The translations under genes and the position numbers were made by a program. Shown one piece after another: positions 28,079-36,641 of a stretch of 64,000 nt of DNA. Origin of the DNA: Bacillota bacterium (lineage in GTDB: Bacteria > Bacillota > Bacilli > Alicyclobacillales > SLC66); assembly GCA_021820975.1 (NCBI GenBank), contig JAKADA010000001.1, forward strand, positions 62,001-126,000, given 5' to 3'. The stretch's first letter is position 1, and the number at the start of each line of letters is the position of its first letter. The notes under the pieces are model-generated. The model searched no databases. It saw only the letters and a list, made by a program, of their open reading frames with translations, and was not told where the DNA came from.

Positions 28079-29680
28079 TTACAAACTAACGACGTCTCCA
28101 TCAACGGTTTCTTCTTCGATCGTCTCAAGATCTAGGTTTGGTTTAGGTAATGCGGACGCAACACCCCAGTAAAATGCAACCAGGGATATGACGATAACAA
28201 CAATTTGATCCCAAGGCGATGCGAGTATGCCTAAGCCGCCAAAACTCTTGTCACCGAGCCAAGAGACAATAAACATCGCGACGTAGTAGACCACAAGCCA
28301 TAGTGATGACTTGAATTGTTGCGCAAAATTCACGGGATCTTTCGGTACCACGTTACCTATGCTAGCGAGAATAAGATACAACACAAACATAACAATTTGA
28401 AGACCAATCAACCAACTATCAATCTGGAATCCTGTCCAGTAAATGATCAAGGATGCGATGATAAAAGCCAATGGTGCAATGACCGAAATGCCTCCAAGGC
28501 GAAACGGACGTTTCATTGAGGCAGCTGTTTTGCGAAAAGCCATTGCAGATACAGGACCGATGATATACGTCATGACGGTGGCGGATGAAACAACACCTAC
28601 TAAAGCGCTCCATGTTGGAAATGGTGCTGTCCAGAAGACGGAAAGTACGAAAGATAACCACAAAGCTGGCCGAGGCACCCCTGATTTAGGGTTAATTTTC
28701 GTGAACACCTTGAAAAAGGTTCCTGTTCTTGCCCAAGCGAAAAGGATGCGGGCTGTTGAAGAAAGATAGATATTGGCTGTACCCGTTGGTGAAAGGACCG
28801 CATCAGCAAACAGCACATACGACAACCAGCCAAGTCCGATGAGTGTAGCAACGTCGGCAAATGGAGCTTTATAAGCGAGTGCTGACCAGCCGCCCGTTAA
28901 AGCACCAGCCGGAAGCGATCCTACAAAGACAACTTGTAGGAGAATATACAAGATAGCACCAACTGCGATAGCAAGGATAATAGCAAGCGGTACTGTGCGT
29001 TGTGGGTTCTTTGCTTCACCCGCGAAGTCGACAGCTTGGCGAAACCCAAGAAATGCAAAGACGATTCCAGCGGTTGAAACAGCTTGCTCAATACCAGTAA
29101 AACCGCCGGTAGCAAATCCCTTCGACGTAAAATTGACCCCTTTAAATTGGAAGAGGAATAAGACAATGGTCAATAAAGGAACGATGAATTTTAAGGCCGT
29201 AATGAAAGAGTTCACTTTGCCAAATACGTTGACACTCCAATAATTGAGTAAAAAGAAAATTAAGAGAATCGCAAACTGTACAAACCAGCCTAACATGGTG
29301 GGATTCCCTGTCGATGTGCCAAGAGCATGCCACCACTGTTGAGCATAGCCACGAACAGCTTGCACTTCAATAGCAGCAACACTTGAGTAAGCGACAAGTG
29401 CAGCAATTCCCATCAGATAACCGATAATCGGTCCATGGGAGTAATCCGGATAACGAATAATACCACCTGCACGAGGCAGGGCCCCACCGAGTTCAGCGTA
29501 TACAAGACCGATCAATCCGACGGCAACCGCACCGATGACCCAGGCAATCCAGGCTGATGGTCCAGCTAATACAGCTGCTTTTTGTGAAGCAAACAACCAT
29601 CCGGACCCAATGATAGCGCCTAGGCCCAGAAAAGTGAGATCAAGTAGGCTTAATTGCCGCTTTAATCTACCGTGTTCCAT
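28079..29680 (-). CDS. APC-family amino acid permease
   Basis: A polytopic membrane transporter of 533 residues with about 12 hydrophobic segments. The N-terminal signature LDLTFLGLGAIIGSGWLFA and the TM6-like AGIVFAFLGFRQAVDFAGEAKNPQRT are typical of APC amino acid importers, closest in feel to aspartate/proton symporters. The substrate is not determinable from sequence. It has a ~140-base 5' leader with two nested hairpins (29715-29804), which may regulate it. Confidence 0.85.
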   Translation of the reverse strand: MEHGRLKRQLSLLDLTFLGLGAIIGSGWLFASQKAAVLAGPSAWIAWVIGAVAVGLIGLVYAELGGALPRAGGIIRYPDYSHGPIIGYLMGIAALVAYSSVAAIEVQAVRGYAQQWWHALGTSTGNPTMLGWFVQFAILLIFFLLNYWSVNVFGKVNSFITALKFIVPLLTIVLFLFQFKGVNFTSKGFATGGFTGIEQAVSTAGIVFAFLGFRQAVDFAGEAKNPQRTVPLAIILAIAVGAILYILLQVVFVGSLPAGALTGGWSALAYKAPFADVATLIGLGWLSYVLFADAVLSPTGTANIYLSSTARILFAWARTGTFFKVFTKINPKSGVPRPALWLSFVLSVFWTAPFPTWSALVGVVSSATVMTYIIGPVSAMAFRKTAASMKRPFRLGGISVIAPLAFIIASLIIYWTGFQIDSWLIGLQIVMFVLYLILASIGNVVPKDPVNFAQQFKSSLWLVVYYVAMFIVSWLGDKSFGGLGILASPWDQIVVIVISLVAFYWGVASALPKPNLDLETIEEETVDGDVVSL

Positions 29681-29714
29681 CTATTTGTTTCCCCCTCTCT
29701 AAAAAAGTACGATT

Positions 29715-29804
29715 CGCTTATCGCGTCTAAAGATTCAGACTATTAAGCGTAATTCCAGTATATTCGACCGCAGGCCTCTCATGCCTATAAAAATGATACT
29801 GGAA
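29715..29804 (-). ncRNA. Structured 5' leader of the APC permease (two nested hairpins)
   Basis: In the leader RNA of the minus-strand permease, TTCCAGTAT pairs with ATACTGGAA (29753-29761 with 29796-29804). It encloses an AGGC/GCCT hairpin (29772-29775 with 29783-29786). Closer to the gene, CGCTTA/TAAGCG (29715-29720 with 29744-29749) encloses GTCT/AGAC (29725-29728 with 29737-29740). No T-box, lysine, glycine or guanidine riboswitch consensus is recognised, and no T-run follows. Confidence 0.45.
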
Positions 29805-29826
29805 AATCGCATCCTTTTGTTGAGTA

Positions 29827-29832
29827 ATTATA
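29827..29832 (-). promoter_or_regulatory. Putative -10 for the APC permease leader
   Basis: A perfect TATAAT on the minus strand lies ~23 bases upstream of the first leader hairpin. No convincing -35 was seen, so the call is tentative. Confidence 0.4.
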
Positions 29833-29876
29833 CATAGTTGAGACCTTTTTTCATAGTATCTTTACAAAATGAATTT

Positions 29877-30680
29877 TCAGGAAAAATCGAGTATCCCATT
29901 CCATGTGACGCAACTTGGTTTACGAAATGGAGAAAGTGAAGGTTCCTTTGTCATTAAAAGGAAAGAGCTTACAGGTAGAGTCCCTAAATCATGCTTTTTT
30001 TGAAATCGTGTCAGCGATTTTTGCATAGCTACTGGATGTGAGGATAGATTTTCTCCTGCCGCACTGACAAAATAGAGTACATCGGCAAACGGAATGCGGC
30101 GTAAAGATCCTATATCTGCTACACGCAAGAAAAAGTCCCAATCCCAGTAATCACGCATGTCTTCGTCGAAAATGCCGATTTGTTCATGCAGTCTGTGGGG
30201 ATAGAGGATGCCCGAAGAGATGATAATATTCCATTTTTGTAGTAAGGACTTATCAAAATCAAAGGCAAATGCTTGCCTTGCCATTGGCTCTCTATGACCT
30301 CGTGCATGTGTGTAAGTCACAATTTCAACATCCGAATAAAGGAGGGTATCTTGATCAGGTCGATAGGATTGTACCATGCGTGCGATATGGCCAGGCAGGA
30401 TAATGTCATCGTCATCGCACAACATGATCATGTCACCTTGTGCTTGTTCTAGCCCGCGATTACGTGCGTACACATGTCCACGATTGATCGGTAGTGAAAC
30501 GATAGTTACTTTCAAGAGATCTAGTAAAGGCTCAATCACGGGTGTTGGATCTATGCCAGCATCATTCACAACAATAACTTCAAGATTTTTATAAGGGTCC
30601 AGGGCTAAGGCCTGTAGACATTCAGTTAATAGGCGTGGCCTGTTGTACGTTGGAATGATCACGGATATGAGTGGTTTCAC
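29877..30680 (-). CDS. Family 2 glycosyltransferase
   Basis: A 267-residue GT-A-fold enzyme. The N-terminus SVIIPTYNRPRLLTECLQAL and the metal/nucleotide-sugar motif MLCDDDDIILPGH (DxD type, ~residue 92) are clear. The C-terminal half is family-variable; donor and acceptor are unknown. The start overlaps the stop of the SDR gene by 4 bases, so the two are translated from one message. Confidence 0.88.
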   Translation of the reverse strand: MKPLISVIIPTYNRPRLLTECLQALALDPYKNLEVIVVNDAGIDPTPVIEPLLDLLKVTIVSLPINRGHVYARNRGLEQAQGDMIMLCDDDDIILPGHIARMVQSYRPDQDTLLYSDVEIVTYTHARGHREPMARQAFAFDFDKSLLQKWNIIISSGILYPHRLHEQIGIFDEDMRDYWDWDFFLRVADIGSLRRIPFADVLYFVSAAGENLSSHPVAMQKSLTRFQKKHDLGTLPVSSFLLMTKEPSLSPFRKPSCVTWNGILDFS

Positions 30681-31474
30681 GAATGATCACCTGAATTCAA
30701 AAGCGTTTTTTGTACCAAAAGCGCACCTATTCGGCGAACAGCTTGTCGTGGAACCCATTTGATTGAATTAGCGAGTACTTTGTTAAAAAAACCAGGAATG
30801 ACAACCACTTTGCCTGACTGATAGGCACGAAGCGCTAACGCAACGACCGCCTGCGGTGTCATTTCGACTTTAACTGACTTACCTTCCTTAATCCTTGCGA
30901 CTTGTTGGAATTCTGTTGTAGTAAGTCCTGGACAAAGCGCCATGATGCGAACAGGAGTGTTTTGATATTCTGCCGCAATAGCTTCTGTAAAATGAAGGAC
31001 GAACGCTTTTGAAGCGGCGTAAGTTGCCATATAAGGAACGGGTTGAAAAGCTGCAGTGGAAGCTACATTGATAATTCCAGAAGGTTCTTTGCGTTTTACA
31101 AAATCGTTTATAAAAAGATGCGTGAGGACTTGCAATGTAACGATGTTCAGATAGAGCATAGCTTGTTCTTCGGTAACCGAGAGATTTTGTATAGAGCCCA
31201 CAAGTCCAAATCCGGCATTGTTGATGACAAGGTCGATATCGTAGTGGTTTTCATGGACAAAACGGTACAGTAGCTCTGCTGCATCAGGAATACTTAAATC
31301 CTGTGCATGAACAATACTATTTACGTGGTATGCATCTCGCAACTCTTTCGCAAGTAAAGTAAGTCTGTCAAGACGTCGAGCCACTAAGATAAGATTTTTA
31401 CCTTGTTTCGCTAACTGCCGGGCAAATTCGGCACCGATGCCAGATGATGCGCCAGTTACAAGAGCATACGTCAT
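30677..31474 (-). CDS. Short-chain dehydrogenase/reductase
   Basis: An NAD(P)-dependent oxidoreductase of 265 residues. The cofactor loop TGASSGIGAEFARQLA is at the N-terminus, NNAGFG at ~90, and the catalytic YAASKAF with its preceding serine (VASTAAF) is intact. The DltE-like/YqjQ-like subgroup is plausible; substrate unknown. It is upstream of and overlapping the glycosyltransferase. Confidence 0.88.
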   Translation of the reverse strand: MTYALVTGASSGIGAEFARQLAKQGKNLILVARRLDRLTLLAKELRDAYHVNSIVHAQDLSIPDAAELLYRFVHENHYDIDLVINNAGFGLVGSIQNLSVTEEQAMLYLNIVTLQVLTHLFINDFVKRKEPSGIINVASTAAFQPVPYMATYAASKAFVLHFTEAIAAEYQNTPVRIMALCPGLTTTEFQQVARIKEGKSVKVEMTPQAVVALALRAYQSGKVVVIPGFFNKVLANSIKWVPRQAVRRIGALLVQKTLLNSGDHS

Positions 31475-31537
31475 AAGGGGCCTCTTTTCTTACATTTAAC
31501 GACATCTATATATTTTGACATAACGAGGTACACTTAG

Positions 31538-32356
31538 CTAGTTTAGGAGTCGGGGCAACGAAAATGGTGTTACTGTCACAGCTTGACGACCCATCAGAAT
31601 CCATGTTTTTCGAAAAATTTGTCGTGGTACAGGCTGAGCTTTAGCACCATTTAAAGGATTGTTAACATAGACATCGCGGGTGTCATAGCCGACTAAAAGC
31701 ACTGCATGTTCGGCCATCGTTGTCTTGATAAGGCCCTCAGGGCTGTGCCATGTTATCCACGAGATGTCAGGTGAAAAGTTGATCGTAGTCCAGACAATCA
31801 CAGGACGTCCAGAACGTAAAGCTGCAAGAAGATCAGCAAAATGATCACCGGTAAGATCTTGTGCATGGCCTGAGACATAGCGATTGAGGAGCACATCGAT
31901 CGGATGGTGATACACGCCAAAACCCGGAGCGTGTCCAGAGATAGAACCCACAAAGCCACGATTAGGATCGCCCCACGAAAGAATCTGTCCATTACCATTT
32001 GTAACAAGTGGTGTTTTGTCACGAACGATCGCATGCGCAAGAGATAGTGGTGTTTCGTTGATGTGAAGATAATCGAGTAGCATCGATAAACTGGTTACTT
32101 CACAACCGTTATACAGCAGGGGTAATTGGGATTCACTTGGCACATGAAGCAAGACACCGCCCGCACCTAAATTGGTCAACGCGCTAGGCAATAAGCTGTT
32201 TTTCCATTCTAATTCCCGTCGCAACAATAATGGAGAATCGGTAAAGGCTGTGTGAAAAACAATCGTTAGCATAAGTAGAGCAAATAGTACAGTCAACATT
32301 TGACTGCGCAAAAGATGTTTTAACCATGAAACAAGCCGTATTTTAGTCGGGTGCAT
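31538..32356 (-). CDS. Membrane-anchored C39-like cysteine peptidase family protein
   Basis: A 272-residue protein with one N-terminal membrane segment (LTVLFALLMLTIVFHTAF) and an extracytoplasmic peptidase_C39_2-type domain. Candidate catalytic residues are Cys in YNGCEVTSLSMLLDYL, His in MAEHAVLLVGYD and Asn in VYVNNPLNG. ATG 32356 follows a good AAAGGAAAG and overlaps the end of the upstream small gene by 14 bases. Such domains cleave peptides or amide bonds outside the cell; the target is unknown. Confidence 0.75.
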   Translation of the reverse strand: MHPTKIRLVSWLKHLLRSQMLTVLFALLMLTIVFHTAFTDSPLLLRRELEWKNSLLPSALTNLGAGGVLLHVPSESQLPLLYNGCEVTSLSMLLDYLHINETPLSLAHAIVRDKTPLVTNGNGQILSWGDPNRGFVGSISGHAPGFGVYHHPIDVLLNRYVSGHAQDLTGDHFADLLAALRSGRPVIVWTTINFSPDISWITWHSPEGLIKTTMAEHAVLLVGYDTRDVYVNNPLNGAKAQPVPRQIFRKTWILMGRQAVTVTPFSLPRLLN

Positions 32357-32615
32357 GTCCTGACTTTCCTTTAGCATATTGTAAGGCAGCATACGCTAAC
32401 TTGGCGCGCTCATAACGTGTGCGAGCAATAAAGAAAAACGGCGACACAACAATGGCAATAACGACGCTATAGCTAATCGTATCTACGCCTAGTTGGCGCG
32501 AAATAGCGAGCGCTATAAATCCGGCTAAAAAACCTACCGTGCAAAGTAGCATGATTACAGAATAAAGTCGATAAAAGCGTTTTTGCCGATGATAATTGGC
32601 TTCACGATCACGCAT
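32343..32615 (-). CDS. Small membrane protein, unknown function
   Basis: A 90-residue protein with a basic N-terminus and two membrane segments (LYSVIMLLCTVGFLAGFIAL and YSVVIAIVVSPFFFIA), followed by a basic/amphipathic tail (RTRYERAKLAYAALQYAKGK). It ends within the start region of the C39-like gene, suggesting coupling and perhaps a shared role. No family recognised. Confidence 0.6.
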   Translation of the reverse strand: MRDREANYHRQKRFYRLYSVIMLLCTVGFLAGFIALAISRQLGVDTISYSVVIAIVVSPFFFIARTRYERAKLAYAALQYAKGKSGHAPD

Positions 32616-32687
32616 ACGACATGCCTCCCAAAAGCAAAGTGTAGCATGGAGGCGTATTTTCGTCGATATGTTACTGTGTTTGTTTTC

Positions 32688-34142
32688 TTAGGGTTTTGGC
32701 GCATCAGATAATCTGTGTTTTAGTCGCTCTATGGCTTTGGGTGTTCCCATCAAGTGAATGATATCGAATTGTTCTAGTACGGTGTGACCACGTGGTATTA
32801 GGGTCTCATGACCCCGTTCAATTGAAATAAACAAGATGTCTTGAGGTAATAACAGACGACGCATAGGGATTGAAGAAAAATGGTGTGATAGAACTTCCAC
32901 TTGAGCAATTTTCCAGCCAGTGGGCAATAGGTTTTTTGGCAGTTCGTTTGTAAACAATGGACTTTGTATCTCCGTTTGGGTGCCAGACAATTTGGTAAAG
33001 AATAGCGGTGAGATCAGGCAGGTCAAGATGGCTAAAATGATAAGTTCACTGGCAAAACTCGGTGTGAGCACACCGATCTGCTGACCAATCTTACTTGCGA
33101 CGATGGTCAAACTGAGTTGTGAGCCAAGCAAGATGCCAGCTGAAAGTCGATTTTTCATTGACGTATCGCGCATCCATGCCATCGTACTGAATATTTTATT
33201 GAGGTACATGCCGAGAAACAGGACAACAAGCGTAATCCATGTGATTGCATTTCCTTGTAGGGATGGCATCGTGAAGGTAAGTCCCACATTGACGAAAAAG
33301 ATTGGTAGGAAAAATCCATATCCGATGCTGTTCAACTTTTGCATCAACTCGGAGTGCTTTTTGGATAAAAGGCTGACGATAGCTCCGGCTAAAAATGCGC
33401 CAACAACTACTTCTGTTCCAAGCGCTTGCGCCATGGCCAGAAAAACAAGAATTAAGGCAAAAGCACCGCGCAGTCCCATTTCACTTGTCGCATTTTCGAC
33501 AAAAGAAAATGCGGGAAGTTTACGAACTGCTTTTAAGAAGCGGTAGACAAAGACGAAGACGAGAAGGAGTACCATGATCAACAAGATGCCGGAAGCATTG
33601 CCTGATGTATGAAGTGACGTATAAGCGGCCACTAACAGAAGGGTGACAATATCAGCTAGTAGGGCATACAGAAGAATTTCTTGGCCAAATGGTACAAGTA
33701 ACCATCCTTTTTCTTTTAACGCGGGCGTGACAATACCAAGAGATGTTGTGCTAAGTACCAAGGCTACAAAAATCGGATGCGCAATCAAGCCAAGTCTATA
33801 CATGATGTACGCAATCAACAAGGATAACAAGAGTGCTGTCCCAAAAAAAAGAACGCCTCTTAACCATGGTGCATGGCTGTGATCATCTACTCGCTGTAAG
33901 ATCAGATCAAAATCAATCTCAAGACCAGACAAAAACATCAGATATGAAAAACCGAGATTCGATAAAAACCCGACGTACGGTGTCGTCGATGCTAGATGCA
34001 GTACGCTTGGCCCGACGAGAATGCCAAGAAGAATTTCAATTACGATGGCAGGTATAAGCGATTTTGTAAGTTTGACACTGATAAAAGGAGACACTACAGC
34101 AGCAAGTGTAACAACGAGTAAAGAATAATAGGTGCTATGCAT
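32688..34142 (-). CDS. CPA2-family cation:proton antiporter with C-terminal TrkA-C domain
   Basis: A 484-residue membrane protein with ~12 hydrophobic segments typical of KefB/NapA-like exchangers (PAIVIEILLGILVGPSVL; FLSGLEIDFDLI, with the conserved acidic residues). The last ~80 residues form a soluble RCK_C/TrkA-C-type domain (GWKIAQVEVLSHHFSS through IIHLMGTPKAIERLK) that could gate it. ATG 34142 with AAAGGAG is preferred over an upstream in-frame start. Na+ or K+ cannot be told apart here. Confidence 0.85.
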   Translation of the reverse strand: MHSTYYSLLVVTLAAVVSPFISVKLTKSLIPAIVIEILLGILVGPSVLHLASTTPYVGFLSNLGFSYLMFLSGLEIDFDLILQRVDDHSHAPWLRGVLFFGTALLLSLLIAYIMYRLGLIAHPIFVALVLSTTSLGIVTPALKEKGWLLVPFGQEILLYALLADIVTLLLVAAYTSLHTSGNASGILLIMVLLLVFVFVYRFLKAVRKLPAFSFVENATSEMGLRGAFALILVFLAMAQALGTEVVVGAFLAGAIVSLLSKKHSELMQKLNSIGYGFFLPIFFVNVGLTFTMPSLQGNAITWITLVVLFLGMYLNKIFSTMAWMRDTSMKNRLSAGILLGSQLSLTIVASKIGQQIGVLTPSFASELIILAILTCLISPLFFTKLSGTQTEIQSPLFTNELPKNLLPTGWKIAQVEVLSHHFSSIPMRRLLLPQDILFISIERGHETLIPRGHTVLEQFDIIHLMGTPKAIERLKHRLSDAPKP

Positions 34143-34188
34143 ACTATTCGCTCCTTTACTAGAGAGGAATACATGATAACATAATGTC

Positions 34189-35352
34189 ATGAAAATTATT
34201 TTACAAGGACACATTTATAGGAGCCTTGTAGCTGTTATTGTATCCATCAGCTTTATCGCCATGACCGCTATCGGTGCGATGGCTCAAACCACGTTGTCGC
34301 AAGTGCAGGATGCTTATCATCGTGCACAAGGACAAATTGTCGTGATGGATCAAAAATTACGGCTTTTGGGGCTAAAAGAAGAGACAGCCAACCACAGTTG
34401 GACTGTGCTTAAAATGCAGGTGGCTGTATTAAGTTCAGAGCAGAAACATATGTATGCAACACTTGTAAGGATACAGTACCAAGGTAACAGAGATAAAAAA
34501 AAGCTTCAACGAGTTCGTGGAAAGGTTCAGATGCAAAGGCAATTATTGCGAAAGCTCCTCGTGATCTGGTACGAAGAGGGAGCGCAACCTTTTCTGGATA
34601 CCTTATTATCCTCAAAAAGTTTGTCCGATTTGTATAATCGGTATGTTGCATTATCTTTGGTTACAAAGCAACAGCAACATATCGAGAATGAGGCAAAACA
34701 GGAGTTTGTTTATTATCATGCGTTGACAATCAAAGTGAATCAAGAAGCAAAGCAAGTTGCATTATTGTGGCAAGCTCTAGCAAACAAAAAAGCCTTAGCA
34801 CGATCACAAACGACAAAGGAGCACAGTATTGTACTTCAATTAGCTAACCTGAAGCAACAGTCGGTAGCAAAGCGGACGCTAGATCGTCAAATGGTGCAAC
34901 GACTGGCTTCGAAGATTGCAGCACTACAGCAACGTATCGAAGAGCAACGGATAAGAGAAGAACAGCAACGTGCGAAAGCACAACAAAATGCAGCGAGTGG
35001 CACTCCTACCATCGTAGGTACTTTGCCTTCTGTATCGTTACAACAAGATCTTGGTACTGCCGCTAAAGATGCGGGTGTACCGTCCTCCTGGGTATCATGG
35101 CTTTCTGTCCTTGCCATGGCTGAAAGCGGGGGCAACCCAAATGCCAAAAGTCCCTTTGTCGTACAAGGGGAGCAAGCGTCAGGATTGATGCAAATGTTAC
35201 CTAGCACATTTTCTCAGTATGCTGAATCTGGTCATACAGATATTTGGAATCCAACAGACAATGCCATTGCTGCTATTCGCTATATCGAAGCCAATTACGG
35301 TGCACCGTGGCATATACCAGGCATTGGAACTTCATCTTACCAAGGGTACTAG
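34189..35352 (+). CDS. Exported coiled-coil protein with lytic transglycosylase (SLT) domain
   Basis: A 387-residue exported protein with a signal peptide ending near AMAQT (~residue 34). A long Gln/Lys-rich coiled-coil region (~35-270, including RIEEQRIREEQQRAKAQQ) resembles the regulatory helices of cell-wall hydrolase activators. The C-terminal SLT domain (~285-385) has the catalytic Glu in LAMAESGGNPNAKS and the substrate motif ASGLMQMLPSTFSQY. It likely cuts peptidoglycan under coiled-coil control. No clear ribosome binding site precedes ATG 34189. Confidence 0.85.
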   Translation: MKIILQGHIYRSLVAVIVSISFIAMTAIGAMAQTTLSQVQDAYHRAQGQIVVMDQKLRLLGLKEETANHSWTVLKMQVAVLSSEQKHMYATLVRIQYQGNRDKKKLQRVRGKVQMQRQLLRKLLVIWYEEGAQPFLDTLLSSKSLSDLYNRYVALSLVTKQQQHIENEAKQEFVYYHALTIKVNQEAKQVALLWQALANKKALARSQTTKEHSIVLQLANLKQQSVAKRTLDRQMVQRLASKIAALQQRIEEQRIREEQQRAKAQQNAASGTPTIVGTLPSVSLQQDLGTAAKDAGVPSSWVSWLSVLAMAESGGNPNAKSPFVVQGEQASGLMQMLPSTFSQYAESGHTDIWNPTDNAIAAIRYIEANYGAPWHIPGIGTSSYQGY

Positions 35353-35359
35353 GCAAAAA

Positions 35360-35379
35360 GTGGGCACGATTGTGCCCAC
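35360..35379. terminator. Bidirectional hairpin between transglycosylase and hemQ
   Basis: GTGGGCAC / GTGCCCAC (8 bp, loop GATT) sits between convergent genes, with AAAAA on the left. On the minus strand this gives a T-run, serving hemQ termination. Confidence 0.75.
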
Positions 35380-35387
35380 CGTGGTAC

Positions 35388-36134
35388 TTATAAGGTCAAC
35401 ATCGTAAAAATGTCTGTGTCAGAAGCAACTTGTCCTACATAAAAATCACCGAAATCACCATAACGCGCACTCACTTCATCAAATCGCATTTCATAGATCA
35501 ATTTTTTGAATTGTAAGGGGTCTTCAGCATAGAGCGTGACGCCCCATTCCCAATCATCAAAACCGACTGATCCTGTGATAATCTGTGTCACAAGTCCTGC
35601 GTAATTGCGGCCAATCATGCCGTGACTGCGCATCATATCCGTACGTTCTTTCATCGGGAGCATGTACCAATTATCATTGCCTGTACGACGCTTATTCATT
35701 GGATAAAAGCACACTGCACCTTGTTTTGGTAATGATGGATGAAGACGCGGCAGTAAATGCGGATCCTCTTGCGGATTTGTTCCGGGTTTTGCCAGATAGC
35801 TACTGAGCTCTACAATAGAAACATAGGAATAAGAAGGTTTTAAAAAGTCGTTCAGCTGCGTCTTGGCAAAACGAAGTTTACAAGCGATAATTTCTTGTAA
35901 CGTATTGCGAAAGTGAACAAATAACAAATCAGCTTTTTGTGAAGCTATGGTATACCTACCATAGGAACCCTTTCGTGCAGAATCCTCATTTGCAAATTCG
36001 TTCGATAGTGAAGTCCATTCGTTAAGGATCTCTTGGCGTTTTAAGGGATCTAGTGCACGCCATGCTTTCCAATCGATAGTGCGAAAATCGTGGAAGGCAT
36101 ACCAGCCTTCAATGGTTTGTGTTGGTTCGCTCAA
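35388..36134 (-). CDS. hemQ: Coproheme decarboxylase HemQ
   Basis: Last enzyme of the coproporphyrin-dependent heme pathway of Gram-positives, converting coproheme to heme b with peroxide. 248 residues, chlorite-dismutase fold. The proximal heme histidine is in MMRSHGMIGRNYAG, and the family segments KGSYGRY and VGFDDWEWGVTLYA are present. The start is TTG 36134 after AAAGGAG. It stands alone on the minus strand. Confidence 0.94.
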   Translation of the reverse strand: MSEPTQTIEGWYAFHDFRTIDWKAWRALDPLKRQEILNEWTSLSNEFANEDSARKGSYGRYTIASQKADLLFVHFRNTLQEIIACKLRFAKTQLNDFLKPSYSYVSIVELSSYLAKPGTNPQEDPHLLPRLHPSLPKQGAVCFYPMNKRRTGNDNWYMLPMKERTDMMRSHGMIGRNYAGLVTQIITGSVGFDDWEWGVTLYAEDPLQFKKLIYEMRFDEVSARYGDFGDFYVGQVASDTDIFTMLTL

Positions 36135-36197
36135 ACTTTTCTCGCTCCTTTACATGCGGTAAGATAAGGTTAGCGTAATGAGGGAGTTGCTGCAACG

Positions 36198-36641
36198 ATG
36201 CGAAAACAACTAGCGATGAGCGCAACCTTCATTTTGTTTGTAGGACTTTGCCTCTATTTTGCCGTCACTGCTTTTCATGACGTCACGACGTCACAAAAAA
36301 TCACAGAGCAATTGTATACTGCAACAAAACAGGCAGCGCAAACAATTGGCAGTTCGCTTGAAAACGCTAAGCATAGTAGCAACTGGGGGCGTAGGCAGGC
36401 AATCCTGGTTGGGCGAACGCAATTGATTGGCGCCCTAAAACATGATGGCATTCAGCTTTTCCACGTTGACCAATTTCTTATCCTTGGCTACTCAAAGACA
36501 TTGAATCGTATCGACTTGCAGGCCGAAATCACCTATGCTGTCCCAGGTTTTGCGGGCTTGATCACAAACAGTGCTAGTGCCATGGTGTCTGCTGCAGTCG
36601 ATCACCGATCGCTGCAGCATCAGGAAGATGTAGTCATGTAA
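36198..36641 (+). CDS. Single-pass exported/membrane protein, unknown function
   Basis: A 147-residue protein with an N-terminal hydrophobic segment (MSATFILFVGLCLYFAVTAF) and an otherwise soluble, presumably extracytoplasmic part. No family is recognised; the pattern (short basic start, one hydrophobic helix, small domain) is vaguely pseudopilin/TadE-like but lacks their motifs. Its end overlaps the convergent TPR/HD-GYP gene by 22 bases. Confidence 0.55.
   Translation: MRKQLAMSATFILFVGLCLYFAVTAFHDVTTSQKITEQLYTATKQAAQTIGSSLENAKHSSNWGRRQAILVGRTQLIGALKHDGIQLFHVDQFLILGYSKTLNRIDLQAEITYAVPGFAGLITNSASAMVSAAVDHRSLQHQEDVVM

Noticed and set aside
27963-28172. Open frame of ~70 codons after pyc
   Set aside because: It starts inside the pyc hairpin and ends inside the antisense permease gene, with no ribosome binding site.
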